From the NCBI GenBank assembly GCA_041391665.1, contig JAWKNO010000002.1:806001-870000 (forward strand): a stretch of 64,000 nucleotides of DNA, written 5' to 3'. This document shows positions 43,513 through 52,187 of this stretch, piece by piece (within the stretch, counting starts at the first letter, position 1; each line of letters starts with the position of its first letter). This DNA is from Bacteroidia bacterium. GTDB taxonomy: Bacteria > Bacteroidota > Bacteroidia > J057. The notes under the pieces are model-generated. The model ran no database searches and was not told where the DNA came from. It saw nothing but the letters and a program-made list of their open reading frames with translations. The translations under genes and the position numbers were made by a program.

Positions 43513-45582
43513 CTAGTTTCCGTCAAGTTCGTCGAGCCGTTCGATTGCTTTGAGAAAGTTTTGATTTGCGGCTTTAATTAATGACTGCCTTGCCGTTACG
43601 GTATCTCTTGCAAATTTGCGGTTGAGCAGAAGATGCGCATAGAGATAATGACCGGCGGGCCACTCGTGAAGGGCAGAAACCTGTGCATATTTCAACGCCT
43701 TCGCTTCATCTTTATCAACTCCCAGACCGGAGTTGTAGATATAGGCCAGCATATAAGCCGAAGGGCCGTCGAGAATCTGAGCCGCATTTTCAAGATTTTC
43801 TGCACTCAACCGGTACTCAAAAGCTGATTGGGAATCACGGGCTTTGACAAATAGTCTTTTGCCAGTGGAGAGATATTTTTCGAGTTTGACCTGCTCTTCC
43901 GGGGAAATACTTCGGGTGTTAATCGCCGTGCGGCGGGTTTCTTCAGGTGCAGGAGTTGTGGTCGTTTTTGACGTAGGGGGTGTAGTTGGCAAACTCTCCA
44001 GTGAGCGGGTTTTGGTCTCCGTCGTGGATGTTTCTGCCGGAGTTTCTGTTTTGGGGGCTTCTGCGATTTCTTTTTTTACGGTTGAATCCGTAGTTGTTGT
44101 GAGGGCAGGGGTAAGTTTTTTATCCTCCCCCGTATTTCCTGCCAGGGTTTCATTACATTCGAGCGCTCTGTCCTTCGCCCGTTTAAAAATTTCCGGATCG
44201 CTGCTTGTGATCTCCGGACTTTCATAGACCTTGAAGGCCTCAGAATAAAGCACCACTGCCTGATTGCAATCTTTTTCCGGTTGTTCGTAAACCTTATCTG
44301 CCAGGTGAATATAAGCCAATGCGACGTTGTCCCTGGGAATTTCGGGCGTTTGGGTTTCCGTATGGGTTTTCACACGTTCGGAGCGGTTATAAGAGCGAAG
44401 TGCCTCTTCATAATTGCCCAGTCTGAAAAACTCATCACCAGCTTCCTTATAAGCTTCCGCCGTAAGTTTGAGCGAATCTATTGGTTCTGCATCCAGATTT
44501 AAGCTGGCCAGGCTCAGGCGATTCATTGCTTTGGTTTTAAACCGGGCTGCGATTTCCTGATTTGTGGGGTTTTTGGCCACTTTGAAAGCACTGTCATACT
44601 GTGCGATGGCAAGCTGGAAGTTACCCGACTCCATGGAGCGGTCTCCCCGGTTTACCAGTTCGTCGAAATCGTTGCTATTTCCGGTAGAAGCGCGCCATGC
44701 CAGAAAAACCAGGCATAACACTACTACCACCAGCGCGGCAAACGCGAGGTTTTTCAGGATTTTTGCATTTTTTTCTTCCAGTTCTTCAATGGTTGCCCCT
44801 TTGGGCTCTTCTGGAGGGGTCTGGGTTTCTGGTGATGAGGACGTTTCTGCTGTTGGTATAGTGTTTATACCATCTTCAACATGTTCAACCTGAACAAGAT
44901 AGCAGCTGTAGTTGTCTTTGGCAAAACCCTGATTAAACTTATTCAATTCTTCGACAAGCAGCGTTGGCTCGACTTTGTTCTTTCCATTTAAGATTTTTTC
45001 CAGCACACTGGCATCGACCTGGTCGGCGATTCCGTCGGTGGCAAGTAAAAAAGAATCTCCCGCGTGAAGTTCCGAATAAGGGATTGAGGTAAAGTTGAGT
45101 TTTACCGGCTGATGATTGCCCGATATCCGGATTCTATCTTCTTCTGATGGTGGATTAATGATACGGATGGCGGGTTTATGGCTGTTGTAGTGGTAAATCC
45201 GGCTATTTCCAGTCCAGGAAAAGGAAACCTGGGTTTCGCCAAAATACATTAACGTGAGTGTGGTAGACATTCCCGCACTTTCTTGATGTGCTTCTTTATA
45301 GGCGGAAATCGCCTCTTCGGCTGTACGAAGGGCTTTTTCCAGGTAGGCGGATGTCATTTCACCTTCCGGAGCTGTACTGGAAATATATTTGGCAAAACTT
45401 AATGCTACGAGTTTTGAGGCAACTTCTCCCGCATTGGGGCCTCCTTCACCATCACATACAATAAAAACCTGATCGGTTCCTTGTGTGCCGGCTTTACCTG
45501 CCAGTGGAAAAATAAAATCTTCATTCAGTTCCTTCCCACCGGATTCGTGCAAGGCAGCAGGTTGTTTGAGCTGTATTTTCAT
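43513..45582 (-). CDS. Membrane PP2C-type phosphatase with C-terminal TPR/Sel1 region
   Basis: 689 residues. The N-terminal 245 residues are a PP2C (SpoIIE/PPM) phosphatase: NEDFIF, FIVCDGEGGPNAGEVASK, MSTTLTLMYF, SWTGNSRIYHY, LLATDGIADQV and KDNYSCYLVQV. The metal-binding Asp residues are kept, but the usual DGMGG is DGEGG and GDSR is GNSR. A Pro/Glu linker leads to one membrane segment (about residues 280-300, LAFAALVVVVLCLVFLAWRA). TPR repeats and a long Thr/Pro linker follow, with a Sel1-like repeat at the end (AYIYNSGLGVDKDEAKALKY). The phosphatase is therefore cytosolic and the repeats periplasmic. It may reverse Ser/Thr phosphorylation in response to an envelope partner; this is inference. 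Confidence 0.88.
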   Translation of the reverse strand: MKIQLKQPAALHESGGKELNEDFIFPLAGKAGTQGTDQVFIVCDGEGGPNAGEVASKLVALSFAKYISSTAPEGEMTSAYLEKALRTAEEAISAYKEAHQESAGMSTTLTLMYFGETQVSFSWTGNSRIYHYNSHKPAIRIINPPSEEDRIRISGNHQPVKLNFTSIPYSELHAGDSFLLATDGIADQVDASVLEKILNGKNKVEPTLLVEELNKFNQGFAKDNYSCYLVQVEHVEDGINTIPTAETSSSPETQTPPEEPKGATIEELEEKNAKILKNLAFAALVVVVLCLVFLAWRASTGNSNDFDELVNRGDRSMESGNFQLAIAQYDSAFKVAKNPTNQEIAARFKTKAMNRLSLASLNLDAEPIDSLKLTAEAYKEAGDEFFRLGNYEEALRSYNRSERVKTHTETQTPEIPRDNVALAYIHLADKVYEQPEKDCNQAVVLYSEAFKVYESPEITSSDPEIFKRAKDRALECNETLAGNTGEDKKLTPALTTTTDSTVKKEIAEAPKTETPAETSTTETKTRSLESLPTTPPTSKTTTTPAPEETRRTAINTRSISPEEQVKLEKYLSTGKRLFVKARDSQSAFEYRLSAENLENAAQILDGPSAYMLAYIYNSGLGVDKDEAKALKYAQVSALHEWPAGHYLYAHLLLNRKFARDTVTARQSLIKAANQNFLKAIERLDELDGN

Positions 45583-45697
45583 ATCTAAATATAGTCCTAT
45601 AAACCTAAATTTTCACGAATTACGTGAATTTTTCAAGAAAAAAGGATAAAGGACTAAATATCCGTAGCAAAAGAAGTGAAAATCAGCGGCCTGATCT

Positions 45698-45889
45698 TTA
45701 TGGAAGGTCTGCAATTGACCTGATTTTATTTCTGAAGAAAGTCACGGCCTGACTTGTCGTCAGATAATTTTGCAGATTAGGAAATTCTGCAAGGATCAAC
45801 TGAACCTCCGAATCATTGAGCGAGCGGCTTTTACCGGTATAGTTGTTGTGAACCGCCCAGTTACCCGAGTATTTTCGTATGTAGTACAT
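45698..45889 (-). CDS. Small hypothetical protein, 63 aa
   Basis: The product starts MYYIRKYSGNWAVHNNYTGK and ends in a helical part (FFRNKIRSIADLP). It is soluble, with no signal peptide. No family recognised. It stands alone, 115 bp upstream of the PP2C start on the same strand, in an AT-rich area. A real gene is likely because the codon choice matches its neighbours and the start lies after a clear gap, but confidence is limited. Confidence 0.5.
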   Translation of the reverse strand: MYYIRKYSGNWAVHNNYTGKSRSLNDSEVQLILAEFPNLQNYLTTSQAVTFFRNKIRSIADLP

Positions 45890-46364
45890 GCCTTAAATTG
45901 ATTAAACTAACCACAATTAACACGAGTTTTGATCAAATTTACATGAAACAAAGTAGGAATTAATAACATCCCCGGCGGTACTGTTTGAATGAATGGTTAA
46001 ACTTTGTCCCCGAACTGTTTTTTTTGTTGACGCGAACCGGGGGCATTGGTGACGCAATGAGTAAGTGTTGTGAATATTTGTTTTTGATAAAATTACAAAA
46101 TTCGTTTTAATTATTAATTTTGCTACTTAAAATATTGATTGATAGATTTATATGTTAATGGCTAGAATGATATTTTGTATTTCCGTAAAGTATGAAATTG
46201 GGTTTGGTTTTTTGCATGGTAGCTAATTTTTAAAAATCGCTGATGAAAAACCCTGTAAGATTTTGGTGATTTTTGCAGGAAAAACTAATAAATCCAAATA
46301 TGATCTGACTGTTTGGCGGCACGATAAAATGGAACGGAGGCGAAAAAAAATCGTATAAACACCT
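45890..46364. other. 475-bp AT-rich intergenic region with possible structured element
   Basis: I find no gene in this stretch. It contains a GC-rich island in AT-rich surroundings: CCCCGG at 45970-45975 and GTCCCCG at 46006-46012, either of which can pair with CCGGGGGC at 46037-46044. The pairings are short and mutually exclusive. TAATTTTG at 46115-46122 resembles a -7 element but has no -33 TTG at the proper distance. Confidence 0.35.
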
Positions 46365-46751
46365 ATGGACCATAAATTAAGAAGAAAACTCATTGATCTT
46401 GCGAGAATAAATGGCGCAAAAATCTCTTACCAGGCGCTCAGTGATGAATTCCAACTGCAGTTGGATATGAAAACAAAGGGCGACCGGATGCTTTTTTCCC
46501 GGATACTGGAAGAAATTTCAGAACAGGAATATGAACGCGGGCGGCCTATATTGTCTTCATTGGTACTGCCCAAAGGTAAAATCGGAAAACAGACTGATGA
46601 GTATTATAAGTTCTGCGAAACCCTGGGATTGGGAAACTGGGAAGAACTTAAAGCAGACCCTTCATTTGAAGAAGTGCAAAGAAAGGCTTGTTATGAGTTC
46701 TGGCGTAACGACACCAACTACAAAAGTTATAAATATCTGGTAGAACAATAA
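46365..46751 (+). CDS. Hypothetical protein with GRPxLSxLV motif, 128 aa
   Basis: 128 residues, soluble. The N-terminal part looks like a small helical domain (KLRRKLIDLARINGAKISYQ). The middle holds EQEYERGRPILSSLVLPKG, a motif I know from a widespread family of small proteins (EExxxGRPLLSALV), whose function is not settled. The C-terminal half is aromatic and charged (YYKFCETLGLGNWEELK, CYEFWRNDTNYKSYKYLV). A purine-rich stretch (GGAACGGAGGCG) lies about 30 bp upstream of the ATG. It ends at a strong terminator. Confidence 0.7.
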   Translation: MDHKLRRKLIDLARINGAKISYQALSDEFQLQLDMKTKGDRMLFSRILEEISEQEYERGRPILSSLVLPKGKIGKQTDEYYKFCETLGLGNWEELKADPSFEEVQRKACYEFWRNDTNYKSYKYLVEQ

Positions 46752-46770
46752 GGGCATAGCTAATAAAGGA

Positions 46771-46811
46771 ACAGGCATACAGATTTTATTTTCTGTATGC
46801 CTGTTTTTTTT
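46771..46811. terminator. Bidirectional terminator after the GRPxLSxLV gene
   Basis: ACAGGCATACAGA (46771-46783) and TCTGTATGCCTGT (46792-46804) form a 13-bp perfect stem with an 8-nt loop. A T run (46804-46811) follows on the plus strand. It lies between two convergent genes and may serve both. Confidence 0.9.
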
Positions 46812-46832
46812 AGAAGTACAGTGATACTCGGT

Positions 46833-47810
46833 TTACTTTTGTTCGTAAACCCAACCGGCTTTTTCACCTTTGCTAACCATTGATTGGTTAAAGGACGTTA
46901 CTTCTGTTTTATCGGTTGACCGAAATACAGATACGCGGAATGAATCGTATTTGCCCAATTCCGGGAACATAATGAGCGGATCATATCCTTTGGCTTTCAT
47001 TTGATCGGCATATTCACTGGCCTGGTCAAATCCTTTATAGCTTCCGCCAATCAAATGGTAAGTGGGGCCTTCTCCAGCCGAAATTCTCGCCTGTGTGGCT
47101 GTTTTGGCTCCCAGGGTTGACGTAACTTTGCTGCCGGGCTTTTCTTCAAAAATCCAGCCTGTTGCTTCTCCCTTTTTCTTTAAAAGGTCAGAATATGCCT
47201 CTACTTCTTCCTTTTCGTTGGATGCATATACAGAGATTCGGTAACCTGTCTGGGCGCCTGAAGGGAAGATGATATAAGGCTCATACCCTTTTGCAGCCAG
47301 TGTGGCAACTTGTTCCTGTGCCGATTCAAAACTGTTGACGCTTCCACGAATCAGATGATAGACCGGTTTGCTGTTATCGATTTTAGCTTTTTTCTTTTTA
47401 TCCTCCTTTTTGACTCGTTTGTTGCTATCTGCAACTTCGCTGCTGCGGGTAGCCATAGATGCAGGATCTTGCTGGGAATAAACCCAATAAGCTTTTGTGT
47501 TTTTGTCTTTCGCTTTCAGTCCGCTGGAAAAAGACTCCACTTCCTGTTTGTTTAGCGAATGATAGACTGACACTCTGTACTTTTTAGTGGAGCCATCAGG
47601 GAAAATGATCAAAGGGTTATAGCCTTTTGTTTTGAGGGAAGCGACCATTTCACTGGCGGTTTCAAAGGTGTCAAAACTTCCCGCAATCAGATAGTGGTTT
47701 CCCTGCTGAGCCTGGGAGCGAAAGGAAAACAGCAGGGTAAAGGATACCATGAAAGCGGTTGTCAGGGCACCTTTCAGCCATTTTTTCATTCTGTGCTTGT
47801 CTTTTAACAT
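46833..47810 (-). CDS. Secreted protein with three SPOR domains
   Basis: 325 residues; ATG 47810, or 47789 (MKKWLKGALTTAFMVSF) for a cleaner signal peptide. After the signal the protein consists of three SPOR-type repeats at about residues 38-112, 152-225 and 255-325. Each begins with HYLIAGS, YHLIRGS or YHLIGGS, has a KGYxPxIxFP element and ends in a WVY or WIF strand. SPOR domains bind glycan strands stripped of stem peptides in septal peptidoglycan. Three copies in one exported protein without an enzyme domain suggest a glycan-binding scaffold. The linkers are Lys-rich. It is convergent with the preceding small gene and 190 bp from the TPR protein upstream. Confidence 0.85.
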   Translation of the reverse strand: MLKDKHRMKKWLKGALTTAFMVSFTLLFSFRSQAQQGNHYLIAGSFDTFETASEMVASLKTKGYNPLIIFPDGSTKKYRVSVYHSLNKQEVESFSSGLKAKDKNTKAYWVYSQQDPASMATRSSEVADSNKRVKKEDKKKKAKIDNSKPVYHLIRGSVNSFESAQEQVATLAAKGYEPYIIFPSGAQTGYRISVYASNEKEEVEAYSDLLKKKGEATGWIFEEKPGSKVTSTLGAKTATQARISAGEGPTYHLIGGSYKGFDQASEYADQMKAKGYDPLIMFPELGKYDSFRVSVFRSTDKTEVTSFNQSMVSKGEKAGWVYEQK

Positions 47811-48000
47811 GTTTATAATTTTTGGGTTTACAATTATTTACTGAATTTCAGGAATTTATTCTATCAGTAGCAAAGAATTTTACAGTAAAAAATAAATATA
47901 AAGAAAAAATTTTCCTGAAATATAGAAAAATCGCGGAATCCGGTAAAGGATTCCGTGAATAATTTGTCTTTTGAGGTTCTTTAAGTAAAAATCTCAGATG

Positions 48001-50850
48001 TTATTTCAGATATTTTTTGGCTATTTCTTTATAGCCGCTTTCTTTTTTGAGCGATTTCAGCCAGGTATGGGTTTTGAGTTCTTTGGCTGTAAATGTACCG
48101 GTTTGATAAGCCTTGCTGAGCCATTCGATGGCGGGTGCGGGTTGGTTTTCTCCTGCATAGGTGCTGCCCAATCCATACAAAGCCTGAGGATTTTGTGTTT
48201 CGATTGCCAGGGCCTTTTCAAAATAACTTCTGCCTTCTGCCCATTTTGATAGAAACAGACACATATTGCCCATACGGGTATAAAGATCTACACTTCCGGA
48301 TTCGGTTTGAGCCATTTTTTGATAGTCTTCCAGCGCTTTGGCGTATAACTTCAGCGCTTCCTGAGCTTTTCCTCTCAAGAGATATACATCGGCTTCTTTG
48401 GATTGATTATTAATCGCCTGGGTAAAATCGCTTACAGCGCCACTGAAGTTATTATTTTTATAATACAAGATTCCCCTTTCATAAGATGCCGCAGCATAGG
48501 CTGGATTTTCCTTAATGGCTGTGGAGAAATCTGCAATTGCTCTTCGGTCATCTTTGGCTGTATTATACGCCAGTCCCCGGTGATAAAATGCCTCTGCAAA
48601 AGTAGGATGCTGGCGAATAGCGATGCTATAACTTTCAATGGCCGCCGGGAAATTGTTGAGTTCTGCCTGCATTCTGCCTGCATAAAAATGGGTTTCCGGT
48701 GAGTCTGCTTTGAGTTGTAGTGCCTGAGTGTAAGCGTTCAGGGCCTCAGAATATTGTTTTTGAAACCGGTAGGCATCGCCCAATGATACAAATGCGGGGA
48801 AATAGTCTGGTTTTGTTTTTGTCGCTTTTTCCAGTTCCCTTACGGCCTCGTCATAGGCTTCCATCCCAATGAGGTTGACCCCTTTGCGGTAGTAAGCCAT
48901 AAAATAGGTTGAGTCATGGGTCACGGCTTCTGTATAGTTTTTGTTTGCAGCCGGAATATCCGCCTTCTTTTCAAAACTTTCTCCGCGGGCGTACCAGGCC
49001 TCCGTGTATTCGGGAAGGAGGGTAACCGCATGTGTGAGAGACACAATGGCATCGTCAAAATTGCCGGAGTTAAAATAAGCCTTTCCTGTATTGTAATGCC
49101 CCGAGGCGATATTAATGACATTTTGCCAGGCGGAGGGATCGATGTCCTGTTCTCTGGCCTGCTGGAAATCGCTGGCTGCTTTTTCTATTTCACCCTGGCT
49201 GATCCGGCAAAGCCCCCTCTGATACCAGCCATCGGCAAGTTCTGGTGCGATTCGCACGGCACGTGAAAAATCGGCAATCGCTTCAGGCATTTTTTCTGCT
49301 TTACGGTACAGGATGCCGCGATCGATATATAATTGCCCCTGAAGGGAGTCTACGCCAATAGCCCAGGTATAATCAGCTATGGCTTCCTCCGGATTGCCCG
49401 CCAGTTGGTGGACAAAAGATCGCTGCACATATAGACTGGCGTCGCGACTTTCAAGGGTCAGCGCCATGCTGAGATCTGCAATGGAAAGGGGGTAATTGAG
49501 CTCCTGCTGATGAATGCCTGCCCGGAGGATATAAGCCTCCCGGTAGTTGGGATATAATTCGATGGTCTTGTTGAAGTCTGCAAAAGCCTGTTTCCCTTTG
49601 TCGAGTTTCAGATAACATTTTCCTCTGCCCAGATAGAGATCGGGGTTTTCCGGCTCAGTTTTGATTGCTTTTGTATAATCTTTTAATGCGCCATTGTAAT
49701 CACCTGCCTTGTATTTGGCTTCGAGTGTGCTCAGGGGAATCACCAGTTGCTCGGTTTCCCTCAGGCGTGTGGCGATTTTGTCTTCGCCTGGGCGAAGCGT
49801 TTTGGCTTCGCGAAGCAGTTTGATAGATGTCTGAAAATCTCTGATTTTGAAGGCATAATCTGCATCTTTAACCAGATCGTTGTAATACTTTTCCGCCTGC
49901 TCTTCTCTTTTTTTCTGATTCTCAATGGCTTTTTGTGTTCGGTTGATTTTGGAGAAAGCTACGGTTTGGTAGGGATTAATGAGTTTTGCTTCACGGTAGG
50001 TTCTCAGTGCCTGAGGGTAATCACCTTCCGCAAATGCCTGGTCACCTTCTTCGATAAGTTTTTTGCTCGCTTCTTTCTTTTGCTCTTCTTCCTTTTCTGC
50101 AAGGCGGCGCACTTCGACCATCATTTTTTCGAAAAGCTCTTCCTGCAGTTTCCGCTGTTTTTCAGCTTCATCGATCATTTTCTGATTTACAGAGACTGAA
50201 TCAGCTGCGGTACGGGTATTTTTAGCCAATTCGGGTGCAGGGTTCTCGGCCTGATAGTCTGCCGGTTCGATAGGCTCCGCTTCGTCAAAAAAGACAATGC
50301 TGACGATCTGGGCTTCCCACTGTTTTCCCTGTTGTTCTGCCCGTACCTCTGCGACTCTTCGGGTACGCTGGTAGGCATTTTTGACGGTTTTGTGGGAATT
50401 GGAAAACTCACTTTCAAAATATACTCTGACATATACATATTCTACTTCATAAACCCGGGAAACTTTAAGATCGGAGAAGGTGATCGATCGATCTTCACTT
50501 TTGTTGTAGAGAAGATTGAGGTCGCCAAGGTACTGCCGGATCGATACATCGCGGGAAGATTTGCTGTCATGTGCTATCGGATCAATATCATCTTCCACAG
50601 TGATTTTGTCGTTGTAGAAAATTTTGTTGTTGGATTCGCCATAGCTGAAGGAAATCAGATCGTCAATTTCAGATTTGTAGAGGTCGGAGTTGGAAATAAC
50701 ATTCATAAGGTTTTCCAATTCTCTTACAATAGCTTCAGCCTTGTAAGTAATTTCTACCTTATCCCGGGTGGTAAGGGCTGATTTTGCGGAGGGTTGAGCC
50801 ATGCCAATCTGGAAACCCAAAAGCAAGAACAGGAAGAGTAATTTGTACAT
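48001..50850 (-). CDS. Large secreted TPR protein with N-terminal module shared with the 52188-53459 protein
   Basis: 949 residues with a signal peptide (MYKLLFLFLLLGFQIGMA). Residues 25-190 form a module that also occurs in the protein at 52188-53459: both contain IRQYL followed by LxLL, then IT(F/W)SD(L/I) and a strand-rich tail. A charged coiled coil (about 225-290) leads into at least twelve TPR repeats to the C-terminus (for example YLGRGKCYLKLDKGKQAFAD, YYKNNNFSGAVSDFTQAIN). It probably works as a periplasmic scaffold. It is the last gene of a four-gene minus-strand run (48001-53459). Confidence 0.88.
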   Translation of the reverse strand: MYKLLFLFLLLGFQIGMAQPSAKSALTTRDKVEITYKAEAIVRELENLMNVISNSDLYKSEIDDLISFSYGESNNKIFYNDKITVEDDIDPIAHDSKSSRDVSIRQYLGDLNLLYNKSEDRSITFSDLKVSRVYEVEYVYVRVYFESEFSNSHKTVKNAYQRTRRVAEVRAEQQGKQWEAQIVSIVFFDEAEPIEPADYQAENPAPELAKNTRTAADSVSVNQKMIDEAEKQRKLQEELFEKMMVEVRRLAEKEEEQKKEASKKLIEEGDQAFAEGDYPQALRTYREAKLINPYQTVAFSKINRTQKAIENQKKREEQAEKYYNDLVKDADYAFKIRDFQTSIKLLREAKTLRPGEDKIATRLRETEQLVIPLSTLEAKYKAGDYNGALKDYTKAIKTEPENPDLYLGRGKCYLKLDKGKQAFADFNKTIELYPNYREAYILRAGIHQQELNYPLSIADLSMALTLESRDASLYVQRSFVHQLAGNPEEAIADYTWAIGVDSLQGQLYIDRGILYRKAEKMPEAIADFSRAVRIAPELADGWYQRGLCRISQGEIEKAASDFQQAREQDIDPSAWQNVINIASGHYNTGKAYFNSGNFDDAIVSLTHAVTLLPEYTEAWYARGESFEKKADIPAANKNYTEAVTHDSTYFMAYYRKGVNLIGMEAYDEAVRELEKATKTKPDYFPAFVSLGDAYRFQKQYSEALNAYTQALQLKADSPETHFYAGRMQAELNNFPAAIESYSIAIRQHPTFAEAFYHRGLAYNTAKDDRRAIADFSTAIKENPAYAAASYERGILYYKNNNFSGAVSDFTQAINNQSKEADVYLLRGKAQEALKLYAKALEDYQKMAQTESGSVDLYTRMGNMCLFLSKWAEGRSYFEKALAIETQNPQALYGLGSTYAGENQPAPAIEWLSKAYQTGTFTAKELKTHTWLKSLKKESGYKEIAKKYLK

Positions 50851-50874
50851 AGTGTGTGATTTGGATGCGGGCGT

Positions 50875-51330
50875 TTAGCGTTTATTTTTCTTTTTCTTTT
50901 TTACCGGATTCAGGCCTTCCAGTTTTTCAACTGTGCCATTAATATAAGTAATAAAGGCGATCTCTGTTTTGGGCAGGGTATCTGTCTCCATACCCTGGCG
51001 GAAAATGACGTTGTTTTCGCTTACCTCGACAATTTCTGCGCGAATTTCCTCCCCGTTTCTCAGCGTAATGGCATCAGGTGAACGCGGGACAAAGGATTCT
51101 TCATAGCCATTTTCAAACACAATCCTTGAGATCTGGTCGCGTTGCATAACGAATATGGGGCCATCAGGAAAATCGCTTTTTTTGTATTTGATTTCCTCCA
51201 CGCCTATTTCCAGAACTTTCGCTTCCAGGTTACTCCCTTCCCGTAAATATATGCGATCCTGTGCAGGAGAACAGGGGAGATTTCCCAGGATAAAAAAAGC
51301 TAATAATATTGAATAAGTAAAGCGTTTCAT
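50875..51330 (-). CDS. Secreted protein with two tandem beta repeats, 151 aa
   Basis: Signal peptide MKRFTYSILLAFFILGNLP with Cys20 and a Ser-Pro-Ala-Gln cleavage site. The mature protein has two repeats of about 55 residues: the first RIYLREGSNLEAKVLEIGVE with FVMQRDQISRIVFENG, the second AITLRNGEEIRAEIVEVSEN with LPKTEIAFITYINGT. Each is an all-beta unit with a conserved acidic or hydrophobic tip. The same two-repeat module starts the protein encoded at 52188-53459. The C-terminus is Lys-rich (KKKKKNKR). It lies 24 bp upstream of the large TPR gene and 12 bp downstream of the next one. Confidence 0.75.
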   Translation of the reverse strand: MKRFTYSILLAFFILGNLPCSPAQDRIYLREGSNLEAKVLEIGVEEIKYKKSDFPDGPIFVMQRDQISRIVFENGYEESFVPRSPDAITLRNGEEIRAEIVEVSENNVIFRQGMETDTLPKTEIAFITYINGTVEKLEGLNPVKKKKKNKR

Positions 51331-51342
51331 TACTGCGAATAA

Positions 51343-52179
51343 TCAGTTTTGTGATTTGCTGGCAAGTACTTCCTCCATATATTTTTCTTTATCAGCCGGG
51401 TCGATGCGAAACAGATTGTTGATGAGCCAACCCGAGTTTCCGGTATTTCGGAGAAACCGCTCCAGTTGAAAAACCCATCCTTCAACCTGAAGAAAATGGT
51501 AACAGATGTGGTTTACCTGGCGAAAGGTAATCCTTCCATCCATAATCCATGAAAGGAATATGGTCATCTGGTCAGGCTTAAAGTCACTCGTGACGTAGTT
51601 CCCTATATTGTTGATATCGGCAAGTGCTTTTCCCAATCCCATAAAGTCAGTTCCATGGCTCATCGGATTCAACGACCGGTATTGGTCTTCTTCTTTGGGA
51701 AGGTTCAGAAAATCGGCCCTTACTCCCTGAATTACCCATTTTGAACTGCGGTTGGGAAGAAGTTGGATTTTCATAATGAGGATGACCTTTTCGGGTTTGC
51801 CATTGTACAAAACCTGGCAATCCAGTTCGGCAAACCAGCCATCACCAAAAAAATTGAGATACTCAGGGTTGCAGGAGTCTGCTACCTGTCTGACAAATGC
51901 ATCAACTTCTGCATCGTTCCAATTGGTTCGCTTGTGGTTGAACAGTGTGGTGATCAATTCCGTCCGATTAGGAATCTGATTGGGGAAATGAGTCTTGATG
52001 TATTGAAGCACCATTGTATTTTCCTCGTAGTTAAACCGCTCGATAAACTCATCAAGCTGTTTAACTTCAAGGGCAAAACCCAATTCCTCGGCAGAAGATA
52101 TATCTCCGGATTGTGCCTGAGCAAAAATGAAGGTTAAAGAAAGAAAGAAAGAAAAAAACAGGGATGTGTAGGTTGTCAT
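51343..52179 (-). CDS. Secreted protein of unknown function, 278 aa
   Basis: Signal peptide MTTYTSLFFSFFLSLTFIFA. The mature part has a helical N-terminal region (FIERFNYEENTMVLQYIKTH) and then a mixed domain with the pattern LNFFGDGWFAELDCQVLYNG, VILIMKIQLLPNRSSKWVIQ, followed by a C-terminal helical part (WMDGRITFRQVNHICYHFLQ does not appear exactly; the region reads ITFRQVNHICYHFL). I do not recognise a named family. It is the third gene of the four-gene run and is only 8 bp from the gene upstream. Confidence 0.7.
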   Translation of the reverse strand: MTTYTSLFFSFFLSLTFIFAQAQSGDISSAEELGFALEVKQLDEFIERFNYEENTMVLQYIKTHFPNQIPNRTELITTLFNHKRTNWNDAEVDAFVRQVADSCNPEYLNFFGDGWFAELDCQVLYNGKPEKVILIMKIQLLPNRSSKWVIQGVRADFLNLPKEEDQYRSLNPMSHGTDFMGLGKALADINNIGNYVTSDFKPDQMTIFLSWIMDGRITFRQVNHICYHFLQVEGWVFQLERFLRNTGNSGWLINNLFRIDPADKEKYMEEVLASKSQN

Positions 52180-52187
52180 AAATTCAT

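Noticed and set aside
46115..46122. TAATTTTG as promoter for the 46365 gene
   Set aside because: The nearest upstream TTG is 28 nt away instead of about 19, and the site lies 240 bp before the start codon.
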